Shown: positions 1 through 10,741, counted from the first letter of the stretch. The stretch: DNA of 23,469 nucleotides from Elysia marginata (GCA_019649035.1 BMAT01000978.1:68322-91790); one strand, 5' to 3'. Notes: generated by a model not told the origin, from the letters alone. Program-made: numbers and translations.

Positions 1-535
1 TCTCTCTCCCAGAAAAAGTACTCTTTGGCTTCCAGGATATTGAATAAGACAAGTCCTTAATTTTGGATCCTCTGTTTTGAGTGCATCCTTCGTTTACACA
101 AAAACATCAGACGGACACGCAATTGCGTACCAGTAGCTACGATTACTGGCTTCCGGTTGAGTTTGTTGACGACTGACTTTCTGTTATAAACATTAACTGA
201 GAGGCGCATCGGTTAATAGGTATATTTTGTGAGCATTTCACGTGATGAGTATCGATCTCTTTTGAAAGAACATTTGGCCCAGTTATAGATCTATTTAACA
301 TAGTAATGTCAGAGAAGTTTAACTATTTTTTCTTGAGCATTCTTGGATATACAAAGATACTTTATGAAAGATCCAAGCAGTTTAATATAAGACCAGTACT
401 TTGTCAAACATATGTAACACCTTTTATACAGTTTGTGTTCTTTTCATTGTTATAACAGGATCCGGTTGTTTGGGGTTTGGCAACCGTATAAAGTAGCCCT
501 AGGCCAAATGTTTGTTCATGGAGTCGTTTTTACGT
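1..535. other. Non-coding, no recognised feature
   Basis: AT-rich, short frames only. I see no gene, RNA or repeat boundary. Confidence 0.6.
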
Positions 536-652
536 TATTGTTTGTTCGTTTTGTTTTGTTTTGTTTTGTTTTTGTTGTTTTTTTTTGTTGTTGTTTTTTG
601 TTTGTTTGGTTTTTGTTGTTGTTTTTTTTTTTTAGTTGTTTTTTTTTTGGTG
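536..652. repeat. T/G low-complexity tract
   Basis: Runs of GTTTT, GTTGTT and poly-T with almost no A or C, directly upstream of the Cys-rich fragment. On the + strand it gives long Phe/Val/Leu-only reading frames that are not genes. It could be the decayed tail of an old insertion. Confidence 0.85.
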
Positions 653-781
653 GGGGTATTATTTGTTACGTTTTTGTCTCCAACATGTTTTGCTTTGGTT
701 TACTTTGAAATCTAAGGCACATGTGCTGTTTCAAGTTACACAACACCAATGCTGTAATGTTAAAATTCCGTCAACCACAAT

Positions 782-1018
782 TTGCTTTGGAGCACCCTTA
801 AGGTTGATGATAAGACTGGACCCATGTACAACGGATCTCCCACCTGTTCCCGAACTTCTGTTGAAGATGATCCGTGCAAATGCAAGTCAGATTGTCCGTC
901 AAAGCGTTGCACATGCAGAAAACATGGACTGGAGTGTTCTCTAGCTTGTGCAGAGTGCAAGGGAATCAGCTGCTTAAACTCTCCATCCCCGGAGCCTGTT
1001 GCGGACTGTGACGTTTAG
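782..1018 (+). pseudogene. Broken copy of a repeat-associated protein with Cys-rich CXC-like tail
   Basis: The frame carries a compact Cys motif: CKCKSDCPSKRCTCRK, then HGLECSLACAECKGISC, then LNS and a stop. Known: this spacing is a CXC/tesmin-like zinc-binding tail found at the C terminus of many multi-copy uncharacterised or integrase-like proteins in invertebrate genomes. A little related sequence lies just upstream. The copy looks broken in several places, with no neighbouring domain left that I can recognise. The exact family (DNA transposon, integrase-type element or domesticated gene) cannot be decided here. Confidence 0.45.
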
Positions 1019-1961
1019 ATAGCAAATATGCCACATGGTATAGACTGCCTAAGAGTGTCTTTCATGGATTTAGATGCGCCTCATCAAGGCCTTTGAAACG
1101 AGGTGCAACATGACGGTGTTTGATACGTTTTGGATTTTTCCATAATTAGTCGTATGTGATGACGTCATTTTGCTGAATTTGACCACCTTCCGACATTGCT
1201 ATCATTCTCCTTTTTTTAGATGTTGTTTGAGAATTGATAGTCGTAAATTTAAACATAAAATCAAATCGTTTGCGATTGGTTCGAAGTTCGGGGGCTTTTT
1301 GACATTTATGGACTCGTCTAATAGGCCTACTGAGATTTAGAATTAGAACAGAACTATATTATGTGTGACATTTTTTTCTCAGGTTTAAAGAGTAGATCTA
1401 AACCCTCTTGGTATATTTTAAATGAGTGCTTCGAAATATCTATTGAGTTTGGTTTTTTTTGTGAAAAGGGGTAGCTTATGATTTTTGTGTTACTCCAGCG
1501 CTTCATTCTTTCTCTGACTTAATAAAGGCTATGTGACAGATAGGAAGAATTAGTCTGTGTACACTTCGCATGTGATTTCAATGTCATTGTGCCTTTCTTG
1601 TGGTTATGAGCAATGCATCTAGCCGTGCTGTGCTCTCTCATTCCACCCACACCCCTACCCCTTAAACGTAAAAAAAACTTACTCTAGGATCACAGCCTGT
1701 AGCTTCGTGGATGGTCGTCAACTTAGCAAAAAGTAAATCACTTCTTGAGTCAATCCTCTGACCTACATTCACTCACGGCATCTATCAGCTGTCTGGTTGA
1801 GTCATACGTCGTCATGCTGTTCCCGCAAACAATGGAAAGGGTGAGAACGTTGGTCCTGAGCCTCAAACGTCTAGATCATTACCCTCTCCCAAGAAGACAG
1901 ATGGCATACTGCTGGTCTAGAACCAATATTTTTTTTAGAAAATGCATGAGTCTACAGGGGG
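1019..1961. other. Non-coding, no recognised feature
   Basis: Contains one TAGGCCTA (1322-1329). A 117-codon frame begins at 1745 but its translation shows no domain and it runs into the dispersed repeat at 1962, so it is not called. Confidence 0.55.
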
Positions 1962-1991
1962 CTGTGACAAAAGATCACAATTCTGTCGTTT
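1962..1991 (+). repeat. Dispersed repeat arm related to 9400-9429
   Basis: CTGTGACAAAAGATCACAAT and the following bases match the reverse complement of 9400-9429 at 26 of 30 positions. The downstream CTGTCGTTT also recurs inverted near 2350-2366, hinting at a second, more decayed MITE copy of about 400 bp. Confidence 0.5.
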
Positions 1992-4759
1992 CTAATTGCG
2001 GACAAAGTATTTTAAGGAATAGCGAAGAATTCTACAAGCTATTCATGAATCCCTTCCAAGCTGTAATAAGATTTTGTATTTTTGTAAATTTTACCTAAAT
2101 TTTTTACAGATAAAAAAACAATGAAAGAAAATCATACTAGATAATCTGTCAGTTAGGGTAGTGGGCAAAAAATTTGTAAGCTGCATTACAAACGACATAA
2201 TGAGTGTAACTATTTCTATGGTCTTGGTCAATTCATTTAAAACTTATGGCAAAGCAATATGCTGTGATATAACAAAGATATTACACAATTTATCATTCTT
2301 ACAACACTGATTGTTTTCTACGTTATTTCTGAAAATGAGCTACTTTGCCCATCGTCACAAACGACAGATTACCTAAACTCTCAGATTAGTTAGAAGTAGC
2401 CACAACAAAGCATCTAGATCTAAGTCATCTAGCCATCAGGAATTACAGCACAGTAGGCCTACGTCTGTGTCATTACAGACTTCGGGTAGGAAATCAGGTT
2501 TTTACCCTCTCCTTTAAAAGACAGTAAAAATATTTAATTTCGAAAACTCTTTGGGCCTCTTTATTTTATTTTAAGAGGATTTTATGAAAAGAAGAGTTAT
2601 ATTGCACTTTAAAACGCCAAAAATGAATTGGTCACGTGGTGCTATTTTCACACTACAATGTGTTGATATAATTTGGAACAATGCGTTTTTCTGAGTTTTC
2701 ATACGTGAAAAAATGCAGAAATCTATCAATATCTTGTGTAAATATAATAAAGAAACTGTGTTCATTGAAACATATTAAGGAAATGGGAAAATAGACCCTT
2801 AGAATGACGTTTATTCAAATTACAATGCGACATCCGACACATTTGGACTGGTTGCGAGACATTGGCCACCGAGAAGCAGCGATTGTACGATAATGAATCT
2901 AGTCACCAAATAACCAGCTAGGATGATTAAAGTTTTAGACAGGCAGCTATAGAAATTTTTAAAAACTACTGAGGTGAGAATGTGGCAGCTATATACAGAT
3001 TGCAACGTTTGTGCGGTCGTGAAGTGGTTGAATGCGGATTTTTTGTTTGTTTGTTTGTTGTTTATTTGTTGTTGTTTTTTGTGTGTGTTTGGGTTTATGT
3101 CATTTTCTCTATCTTATGTTGAGTAAAGCTAGTACTTTCCCAACTAAATTATTGGGCTCATGAAGAAAGAAAGGCAGGGAAGCTAGGGGCTGAATTCCCT
3201 CGTTTTGAGAATCATCTATGTTGTTCTCGTTGCCACCGATATCGTTAAAAGTGTGTCGCATAAGGCCTGCATAAGGTCTTTGTATGCCTATACATAGAGC
3301 CCTATCAGACGATTAGTCAAACAGCTAGAGATGCCGTATACGTGTTGATAATATACTGTCATAGCACTATTGATAGACTGCTACAAGGTAAACCTGACTG
3401 TGTGACAGATTTTGTCGTATACAAATGCGAGACATAAATTTGTGCGACAGAATGAAACCAAGCCCCTGTTTGATTTTTTTTTTTTTGCATACAGGGTCAC
3501 GAGGAAGGAAACTGCCGTTCACAGGTGGTTATTCCTAGAAAATTTATCATTGGCGACATTATTTTGGTAAAATTCAAAACCTTTATGAAAATCTTATTGG
3601 ATCAAAAAGTTGATTAGAAATCAATTCAAGGCGTGAAAACTAGTCAAATCACTCGCGAGTAACTCTAATTTATTGGTGTAACTGTAAGCCTAAAAAATTA
3701 ACGATGTTAACGATTTATTTGCAATATTGACTCTACATTGACACACGCATACTAAAGCATTCATAGCAAAGCGTGTCACTCTCAAATACTATTACTACTG
3801 GCCTAGAATTGTGTTGCTATCCTTTTCCAATAACTTTCATGTCTCACTTTAAGAATGGTCTCGAGCATGCACAGAGAATCTTATCTCATAATTATAATTA
3901 CTCTCGGAGGGCTTTATAGTTGTAGAATAATGATCCGATTTTGTTGGATCAATTAACGCCTAATCCATAATGCACAATGTCTTCACGGACCAAAGGCAAC
4001 ATTGCTCATTCATTGAAGTTTATTGCTCATTAATTTGAGTGCTAATTGAAAGAGGAATCTATAGACTATTGTTGCAAATCTTTAAAAGACAAAGCATACA
4101 AAGACTGCTATCAGTTTGCAAAAACTCTTGATACCCAAGCAAATAGAGTTCAGTTTTTTATATAAAAGTGAACAACCACAGAAGATCGTTTAGAAAGGCA
4201 ATATTTTTTTTTATTTTAAGGGCAAAAAACTTTTCCATGTTATTGTCAGCCTTTAACTCGGCCGTGTTTAGGCGCACGATCTGCCACCGTAGCACAAATT
4301 TTGTCTTCCTCAATCAAACGCACGAGTTAGAAAGTACTTTAAAACCTTCCCTCATCTCTCAAGCAAGCCATCACCAGGCTCTAAAACTCTTTAAATCTAT
4401 CCACTCTGCAGTGCATCTTCAAACCATGACATATATTAAGAGTGTTGCAAGTAGGTCTACCTCTGAGTAGCCTACATTTACTCGGCCACCGGGATTCTTT
4501 ATATAATAAGTAGCCCATAATGGTGTGTAGCCTTGTGTAGCCTGATTAAAGTAGGTAGGCTACTAGTTGGAGTCTCAGTTGGTCATTCGCAAGCCTAAGC
4601 CTGAATGTTTTGTTCAAAAATACCTTCACACATTACTACATAATTATAAATCATTTTACAAATCTAGATGAACTTTTTGTGGGAAAATCTTAAAATTTGC
4701 TCTGTTTGCCTTAAAGAAGTATTCTTAATCATCGTCGTCGTTTCTTACTCAAGACAGCA
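1992..4759. other. Non-coding apart from the listed repeats
   Basis: AT-rich sequence with a TTTG microsatellite and short inverted GTGACA/TGTCGT-like words around 2340-2370 and 3405-3450 that may be decayed copies of the 9.0-9.4 kb element. The 100-codon frame at 4168 has no recognisable domain. Confidence 0.5.
3038..3090. repeat. (TTTG)n / (GTT)n microsatellite
   Basis: Repeated TTTG units followed by GTTGTT and GTGTGT. Simple sequence; no associated gene. Confidence 0.85.
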
Positions 4760-4819
4760 ATGCCACAGGGCTACAGTCAAAACTCATCGAGCATGATGGA
4801 TAAAGCGGCACCAAAAAGC
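4760..4819 (+). CDS. Low-confidence upstream first coding exon
   Basis: An ATG at 4760 opens 20 codons (MPQGYSQNSS then SMMDKAAPKS) and meets a canonical donor GTGAGT at 4820 in phase 0. If spliced to the acceptor at 10741, the frame continues through the seven codons before the known ATG (RTRSTNK-M) into the PX gene. A phase match has a one-in-three chance by luck, and no homology supports the peptide. The alternative is a chance ORF plus donor, or the start of an unrelated gene. Confidence 0.2.
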
Positions 4820-5541
4820 GTGAGTAAAGAAAAACGCTACTTAATTAACTTTGTCATCGTCTATTAAAAAGACGCAAGACTAAGAAGTTGAAAATGATAA
4901 TTTTGGGAATGTTATGAATCTATTTCGGTTGTAAAGTGTGTTGTAACATTAAATTACTTGATCCTTTGTGAGAATTCATTTCCCTGTTGCGTGATGCAGG
5001 CCTAGGCCTAAGAGCTGCGCGCTGCTGGCTATTCGAACGTAATTTTCATGTTTTGTTTCAAATCATGAACAATGGTTCTACAAAAAGTTGTGATAAAAAA
5101 AAAACTTCCACTTAAGCTTGACGTAGAATTAGATCGAGAGTAAATACATGCTCAAAGGACGTTTTTCGCTAGACTGTCTTCACTGTTCTTTGATCATTGC
5201 TGTGGTTGTTATTCTAAGTAAAAAAATAACCAAGCAGGACGGAAGTATTTAATCTCTTGTTTGCAGAAATCGGAGAAGAGGTAAAAAAATAAGGGCTTGA
5301 AAATCAATATTGTGTGATAAAAATTGCGAAGTGTCATTAACAACAGAAGCAACCGAAAAGGAATTATTGTATGTTAAATGGACGGAATAACTTAAAGAAC
5401 AGTTACCTGTCGGCCTCCCTTTCATCTCTCGTCATCAAAATTTATTGTAGCATCAATATTCAAATCAAAGTGAATGAGCTGTTGTCTTGGTTATTTTTTA
5501 AGATAGCAGGGCTGGCTTTCCATCGCAAAGGTAGTAGGCCC

Positions 5542-5542
<1 letters not shown>
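4820..5542. other. Non-coding, no recognised feature
   Basis: Holds one CAGGCCTAGGCCTA (4997-5010). Otherwise AT-rich with frequent stops. Confidence 0.55.
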
Positions 5543-5581
<39 letters not shown>

Positions 5582-5582
5582 T

Positions 5583-5613
<31 letters not shown>

Positions 5614-5643
5614 CAGTAGTAGTAGGCCTACTAGTAGTAGTAG
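5543..5643. repeat. (TAG)n trinucleotide microsatellite
   Basis: About 100 bp of AGT/TAG repeats with four interruptions, one of them the palindrome TAGGCCTACTAG near 5623-5634. Read on the - strand it makes artificial poly-Leu or poly-Thr frames. Long and fairly pure, so likely length-polymorphic. Confidence 0.95.
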
Positions 5644-6369
5644 AAAATAGCCCCTGAACATTGAAAGATGAAAAATACTTCTGCAAATGATGGGTCGCAA
5701 TGTTTACCATAGAAGGGAGTAAATAAACTTTTAGCGTATAGTTTTTTAAAATAATGAAAAGGGGAAATGTATTTTTGTCGCCGAAATCAGATAGGAATGA
5801 AGTTTTCCTATTTTCCTTGGGTCATCTTTTTAAAAAACAATTAGTTCTCTTGCCGGGTATCTTGAAGTGTGGGATAGGGCTTCATTACGATGCGGTTAGT
5901 TTTTGAGCATAATTATCTGAGCAGGATAAACAACGTCTGCCTAAATTTTGTTTACCGTTACGCCATCACAGTGGCCGGTTTTACCTTGCTTTTGTTGTTC
6001 TTGTTGTTTTTGTTGTTGGTTTGTTTTTGTTTCGCTTTAGTTTTCTGGGATTTGTGTTGGCTTTTGACATAATACGATGGTTATTAAGCATTGAGCCCTG
6101 TGGAAATCGCTATTTAAATGTAATTTATCATTATTATTGTTATAATGTAAATCGCTATTATTATTATTTCTATTGCTGTTAGTGTTATCAACACTGTAAT
6201 CAAGCCTAAAATACAGTTTTTGTAATCATTTTCCATTAAGCATCTTGTTGGACGAACCGGTATCGGCAGGTAGTAAGAAACGCTTAGTTACGGCCCTTTA
6301 ACTTCTGGCAATCTAAGGGGGCCGGTAACGTAACATCATTCTAAGTCATGACTCCAAATGTCTTCTTAC
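5644..6369. other. Non-coding; T/G low-complexity patch near 5990-6060
   Basis: GTTGTTC/TTGTT repeats make a hydrophobic frame that is not a gene. A hairpin sits at 6287-6329. Confidence 0.55.
6287..6329. repeat. Short imperfect hairpin
   Basis: GTTACGGCCCTTTA (6287-6300) faces TAAGGGGGCCGGTAAC (6314-6329) with one or two bulges and a short loop. It is isolated just beside the LINE fragment; function unknown. Confidence 0.5.
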
Positions 6370-7190
6370 TACCTTTTTACTGTTTCGACTCCTCTTCTGA
6401 TATCTTTCATCGAAGAGTCGTACCATCTTTCTGGGCTTTTTATTGGTCCCCTGCTGACTCTTGGAGTTCGCTGCTCAGCTCCTGTGAATCCAAGTGCTTG
6501 TTCCATTCAGCCTTTCTTTATTGACAAATTGCGTGACTTCTTTGGCCTCAACTTCATTGTGCACCATGGTATTAAGGCGTCGAGGCGTGTCAGCATCAGC
6601 TATGTCTCATCTTCCCTCCAGCATATTATGTTTTTGTCGTCCATGAATGCTTTTAGAGGTGGCATTGAACACCCGCCATGTCTTATCTTCCTTTGAGCAT
6701 ATTATGGTGGTGTCATCCATGAATGCCTCTAGAGGCGGCATTGAAAATCCGCTGCCTAGATCGGCTCGATCTGTATTAGCCTCTGCTGCGTTGCGTTCAA
6801 TAGGTTGCAATTACCAACAGTATTTGGTGATGTTGTGCATTCTATGGCATTGACCACGTCCAGGATGATCCAGTTTGTTGTGTAGTCAACAGTTGAGAAC
6901 CTAATGTGAAATCCGCTGAAGTAACCATCTAGCATCACCTGGATGTCTTGTGTAGCATGGGACAATCTGAGGACAAGATACATGTAGATCATTTCGTGTG
7001 ATACTGGTCCATACGCATTTGCTGGGTCTATCCATACAACATCAAGGTTCAACTTCCCTGACTTGACCCTTTCAATGACCTCCCAGATCACTGTTGCGCG
7101 TTCCAAGTAACCTGAAACTTTGTGCATGTGAATGACCCCTTTTGTACAATAGTATAAGACCCATTGGGGCCTGGAGCGGACTTACCCCTC
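6370..7190 (-). mobile_element. Decayed non-LTR (LINE) reverse transcriptase fragment
   Basis: On the - strand, from 7190 downward, I read KSAPGPNGVLYYCTK, then SGYLERATVIWEVIERV, LNLDVVWIDPANAYG (RT motif A region), DIQVMLDGYFSGFHIRFST, MPPLEAFMDDTTIICSKED (catalytic FMDD), RLDALIPWCTMKLRPKK, and RWYDSSMKDIRRGVET. This order matches LINE ORF2 reverse transcriptases abundant in molluscs. Parts between GPNGV and SGYLE and just before MPPLEAF are missing or scrambled, frames change several times, and no 5' endonuclease or 3' tail is visible. The segment around FMDD is present twice (see the tandem duplication). Dead fragment. Confidence 0.85.
6602..6753 (-). repeat. 76-bp tandem duplication covering the RT catalytic FMDD motif
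   Basis: Units 6602-6677 and 6678-6753 align without gaps at about 82% (62 of 76 by eye). Each encodes, on the - strand, MPPL(E/K)AFMDD plus flanking residues, one with TTIICSKED and the other KNIICWRED. Because 76 is not a multiple of three, the duplication itself shifts the frame. The divergence shows it is old. Confidence 0.85.
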
Positions 7191-7787
7191 GCTTTATTTA
7201 CCACTGCTACTACAGTATTTCTTATTTAGTTTTCAAGGGTTTTTTAATTAAATTTTATTCCCTGGGCATACAAAACCTGCAGTTTCTTCCACATAAATTT
7301 CTCGGTTAGGATCTGGATGTCTTCTTTAGATGAGCCTTCTCTGCTTACTGCTAGAGTGCCGGACTTTGGTTATATTGAATGAGTTACCTTGTAAACTGGA
7401 ATGGGTCCCTGAGGAAACGCACCTGTTGTTTTTTTTTTTGTTGTTTTTTTTTGCAAACTGCTTAAATCCCCTACATTATTATTCTTATGGTACAGTCGAT
7501 AAGTTATTTAGCCTGGTAGCTAATCAATACTATAAACATTTTGCAAAAGTGACATGCTCATTTTATTAATAAAAGCAACTAAATGGACTTAAATTGTATG
7601 GACCTTTAAAAAAGAACCGCATTATTAGGTAGATGTAGTTTCGCTTTGACGGCTTTGTACACTCGGGGCGTCACAGACACTTCCTCATTAATTAATTTAC
7701 TCCTTCATAAACATTTTGTAAATAAAACGTCCATTTGGGTCTGAGTCACAGGTAATTTTATAGAAATTTATGATTAGGCCTATCCAG
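7191..7787. other. Non-coding, no recognised feature
   Basis: AT-rich; a poly-T/GTT run at 7428-7452. No coding or repeat signal that I could place. Confidence 0.55.
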
Positions 7788-7950
7788 TTCTAGATAAAAC
7801 CCCTATAGATCTAGACTTAGATCTTGTTATCAATTCTTGGAAAACATCTACCAAACGTAGGCCTATCTAGAATCTAGGTATAGAGATCTAGAATCTAGGA
7901 TCTAGAAAACGAAAAGACTAGATCTAGATATCTAGATCTAGAATCTAGAT
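7788..7950. repeat. CTAG-rich degenerate satellite-like stretch
   Basis: Many overlapping TCTAGA, AGATCT and ATCTAG units, e.g. GATCTAGATATCTAGATC near 7921, self-complementary throughout. A second short patch lies at 8123-8174. No coding potential; able to fold back on itself. Confidence 0.8.
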
Positions 7951-8122
7951 TATAAATATATTCATTACCATATTGTAACATTTTTTAGTAGATGTAGTCG
8001 ATTCCATGGGATAATCCTGGAACTGGCCCGCTGACAGGACTGACGAAATGAAGGGGATGATAACCCATTTTTAACACCAGTGTACCAAACTGGTTCTAAT
8101 TAAATACTTAAACTACTACTAC

Positions 8123-8174
8123 TAGATCTAGAAATCTAGGCCTACATGATCTACTCTAGACCTAGATGAGTAGA
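8123..8174. repeat. Second CTAG-rich patch
   Basis: Same self-complementary CTAGATC units as at 7788-7950, including a TAGGCCTA at 8137-8144. Confidence 0.7.
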
Positions 8175-8378
8175 TCTTCATTGTTTGACAAGTCTTTGTG
8201 AATCGGTTGCTTTTGATGCTGGACAAAACAATACAGAAACAATAGTAAACTCAACTTTAGTGGTTTGATGCCATCTGTCAGTAAGTCAAGGAGGATAACT
8301 GTCGCTGAATTTTTCTTAGGGATATCGTCTATTTAGACAAATTTACTCAACTAGTGTTGATAATCTTGAGCAATATTG

Positions 8379-8386
8379 TCATTTAA
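8379..8386. repeat. Target-site duplication, left copy
   Basis: TCATTTAA, identical to 8913-8920, abutting the ATT tail of the LINE. It is AT-rich and short, so a chance match is possible, but both copies sit at the expected borders. Confidence 0.6.
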
Positions 8387-8912
8387 TAATAATAATTATA
8401 ATAATGATAATAATAATCAAGTGCCGTCTTCGGTCCAAAGGTTGGCAACCATGTCTCTCCATTCTTCTCTGTTGTCGGCCTTCTGTTTCGTATCTCCATA
8501 GCTTGTCGACCCTGACCATTCCTTTACATCGTCCATCTGATTCCTTCTTGGCCTTCCCTGTCCTCTCTTCACTTCAATTTCCCCTCTAGGGATAGTTGTA
8601 CTAGCAAAAGTCCCGGGCTGCCTCTCATAATGTGTCATGTTTTTACCCGACTTTCTGTTTCATATGTTGTTGTAACAGTCTTTCGCTGACATCGGCCATT
8701 TGTAAAATTTCTTTGTTGTTTTTCTTTTCTGTCCATGGGACCTTGAGAAGTCTCCTGTAGAACCACATTTGGAATGTCTGTATCTTCTTTTCAACCGTCT
8801 TAGAATAGACCTGTGCTTTGTAATCATCGTTGAAAACTGAGAACGGGTAGCACGCCAGGAATCTTTTCTTTGTATTGATACCAATGTTTCTTAGTAGCAG
8901 CTCTTTGTTCTC
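8387..8912 (-). mobile_element. 5'-truncated LINE, 3' end of ORF2 with ATT tail
   Basis: Reading the - strand from 8912 gives ELLLRNIGINTKKRFLACYP, then KKIQTFQMWFYRRLLKVPW, NKEILQMADVSERLLQ and, after frame changes, GEIEVKRGQGRPRRNQMDD, REEWRDMVANLW and EDGT. This is the classic C-terminal region of LINE ORF2 (the MW.YRR.L motif, the GKRGRGRPR basic motif, and W..MVA). A degenerate ATT repeat tail occupies 8387-8417 at the 3' end. TCATTTAA stands on both sides (8379-8386 and 8913-8920), a likely 8-bp target-site duplication. Copy length is about 526 bp; inactive. Confidence 0.88.
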
Positions 8913-8920
8913 TCATTTAA
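8913..8920. repeat. Target-site duplication, right copy
   Basis: TCATTTAA at the 5' truncation point of the same LINE. Confidence 0.6.
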
Positions 8921-9012
8921 GCCTTCATTATTACTATTATTTTCATGTCTTGTAACAATTGCCAAGCCAATGAATAAGACATTGCATGGCGTTGATACTT
9001 TGAAAAATCAGG

Positions 9013-9429
9013 CTGTGACAAAACTTAGTGAATCTGTGATTTCTGATTGAAGACAAACAGTAACAGTTCTGTCATTTATAACGATGTGATGTTAATACTG
9101 TTATGCCTTTCTTAAATTACATCATAATGCTTTGTACAAAATTTTAAGTGAATTGATCAAGAAATATATATACAGAAACTGTCACAATCAAAATCTATCG
9201 GTTGTGATGCAGGACCAAGTTTTGTCCGCCACCACAAGCAACAGCTTTTTAATTGTTTTTTCTTTAAACCAGCAGGTCTTTTTGGATAAAATTTTCAACA
9301 CTACTAAGTGATGTAGTTGGAGCGGGATACAATGCAAGGGCTGTTTTATGACAGTCTTATTTTCTTTGCTGATTGCCTTAAAATACTTTTCACCATATTA
9401 ACCGACAGAATTGCGACATTTTGTCACAG
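9013..9429. mobile_element. MITE-like block with imperfect terminal inverted repeats
   Basis: CTGTGACAAAA at 9013 is repeated inverted at 9429, and about 20 of the first 29 positions match. The right arm also matches 1962-1991 in 26 of 30 bases, so the sequence is a dispersed repeat. No transposase is present and no clear target duplication is seen, so class is unknown. Confidence 0.5.
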
Positions 9430-10129
9430 TATCAAATGTACTTTGCCAAGCTTCCAAAAGTTTAAAAACTCAAAAATTTTCTGACAAAACATTAGCACCT
9501 CTGTTGATTTAAATGATTTGAGACGAACAAGGTCAATGAGACACAAGTCATATTTTTTTACTTTTTGAGTTGTTTACAATTACATTTTTACCTCTGCAGT
9601 TTTAACCCATGAAAGAGTCAAGGGAGTTTTAACCCTATCATATCTATATCTTGAGTAATTCCATATCAAACTTTGAAAACGATCACATTTTTATTGTAAA
9701 TTGTACAGGCCTCTTACTCAAAATTTATTCAAGCAACTTGTGGCTGTTAGTGATACGTTCTGGTTGTCTCACATAGAGAGAGAGAGGAATACAGAATAGA
9801 CACCTTTAAAGGTGATTTCTCAAACTAAAGTTTTTTTATTTCCAACTTATTTGCAGTGGTGGTGAGATAAATATAGCTCAAGTTAAATTTGGGATAAATG
9901 TGCATGAAATAATTGATCCCAAAGTTATCATTAGACCTTGATAGGCTTATAATGAAAGTTTTAGCCTCAAACATGGCCCACAGTCTTGAATTTTAGATCA
10001 AACAATACTGGTGCTGTAAAACATTTCCACCTTTAAAAAAGTTTGTTTAAATAGATACTCAAGATTAACTTTATGAAAAGAAATGGGTACTCATTAATAT
10101 AATTGACTCACAGAATAGTTATATATTTT
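9430..10129. other. Non-coding; short (GA)n at 9775-9785
   Basis: AT-rich sequence without recognisable protein similarity. Confidence 0.55.
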
Positions 10130-10310
10130 GCCATTGCTTTCCTTGCCGCCTTTACTGTTGACGAGCCTTGCTACCCAATTACTGGGTTGGCAGAGCCAAG
10201 TGAATTAAAGTTTCCTAGAATTGGGCAACAAACCCATTCCTTATATTTAAAGGAAGCAAACTTGTCAGTCACCATTAAGAAAGTATGTCTGGCGTCCAGG
10301 GTGAATGAGA
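10130..10310 (-). repeat. SINE-like fragment sharing a core with the 11.9-12.1 kb SINE
   Basis: CCATTGCTTTCCTTGCC and neighbours (10131-10156) match 12007-12032 in about 24 of 26 bases. At its other end, 10284-10308 resembles 19591-19614 (GTCCA.GGTGAATGAG shared). No tRNA-like head is visible, so it is a truncated or rearranged copy. Boundaries are approximate. Confidence 0.5.
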
Positions 10311-10741
10311 AGGATGTTGCAATTTTTATTTACAAAGGCGTTGCTGTTTTGATTCAGATATTTTTTTTACAGCTTTCAAACATAAAAGATTAATAAATTA
10401 ATCAAATTTTTGGGAAAAGATATTACATCTTTTGTTTGTCTAAAATATTGAAAAAAAAAAACAACAAAAAAAGACTTTTAAATTAAATGGCCTTTTCTCA
10501 AAGAGGAAATGTCGACTTCCAACTTATTCATCCTGGACATGACGCATATTTATTTTGCATTTAAATTTATATCAAAAGATACTAGTTATTATCACTTATG
10601 TGCAGCTTAGGGGTATTTGCACTGTGTGCCTAAAAGATGCTGGTTGCCTTTCAAAATCATACTACTAAAGATTATTTTGTTTCAAAACTTTATTGTAATC
10701 AGACTTCTAATTCTTTCTTTTTATCATTTTTTTATGTTTAG

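Noticed and set aside
433-715. Phe/Val-rich reading frames.
   Set aside because: They are translations of a T/G low-complexity tract.
1745-2098. 117-codon frame on the + strand.
   Set aside because: No domain, and its 3' half overlaps a dispersed repeat.
4168-4470. 100-codon frame on the + strand.
   Set aside because: No recognisable domain or splice context; composition like the surrounding non-coding DNA.
5491-5710. Poly-Leu and poly-Thr frames on the - strand.
   Set aside because: Artefacts of the TAG microsatellite.
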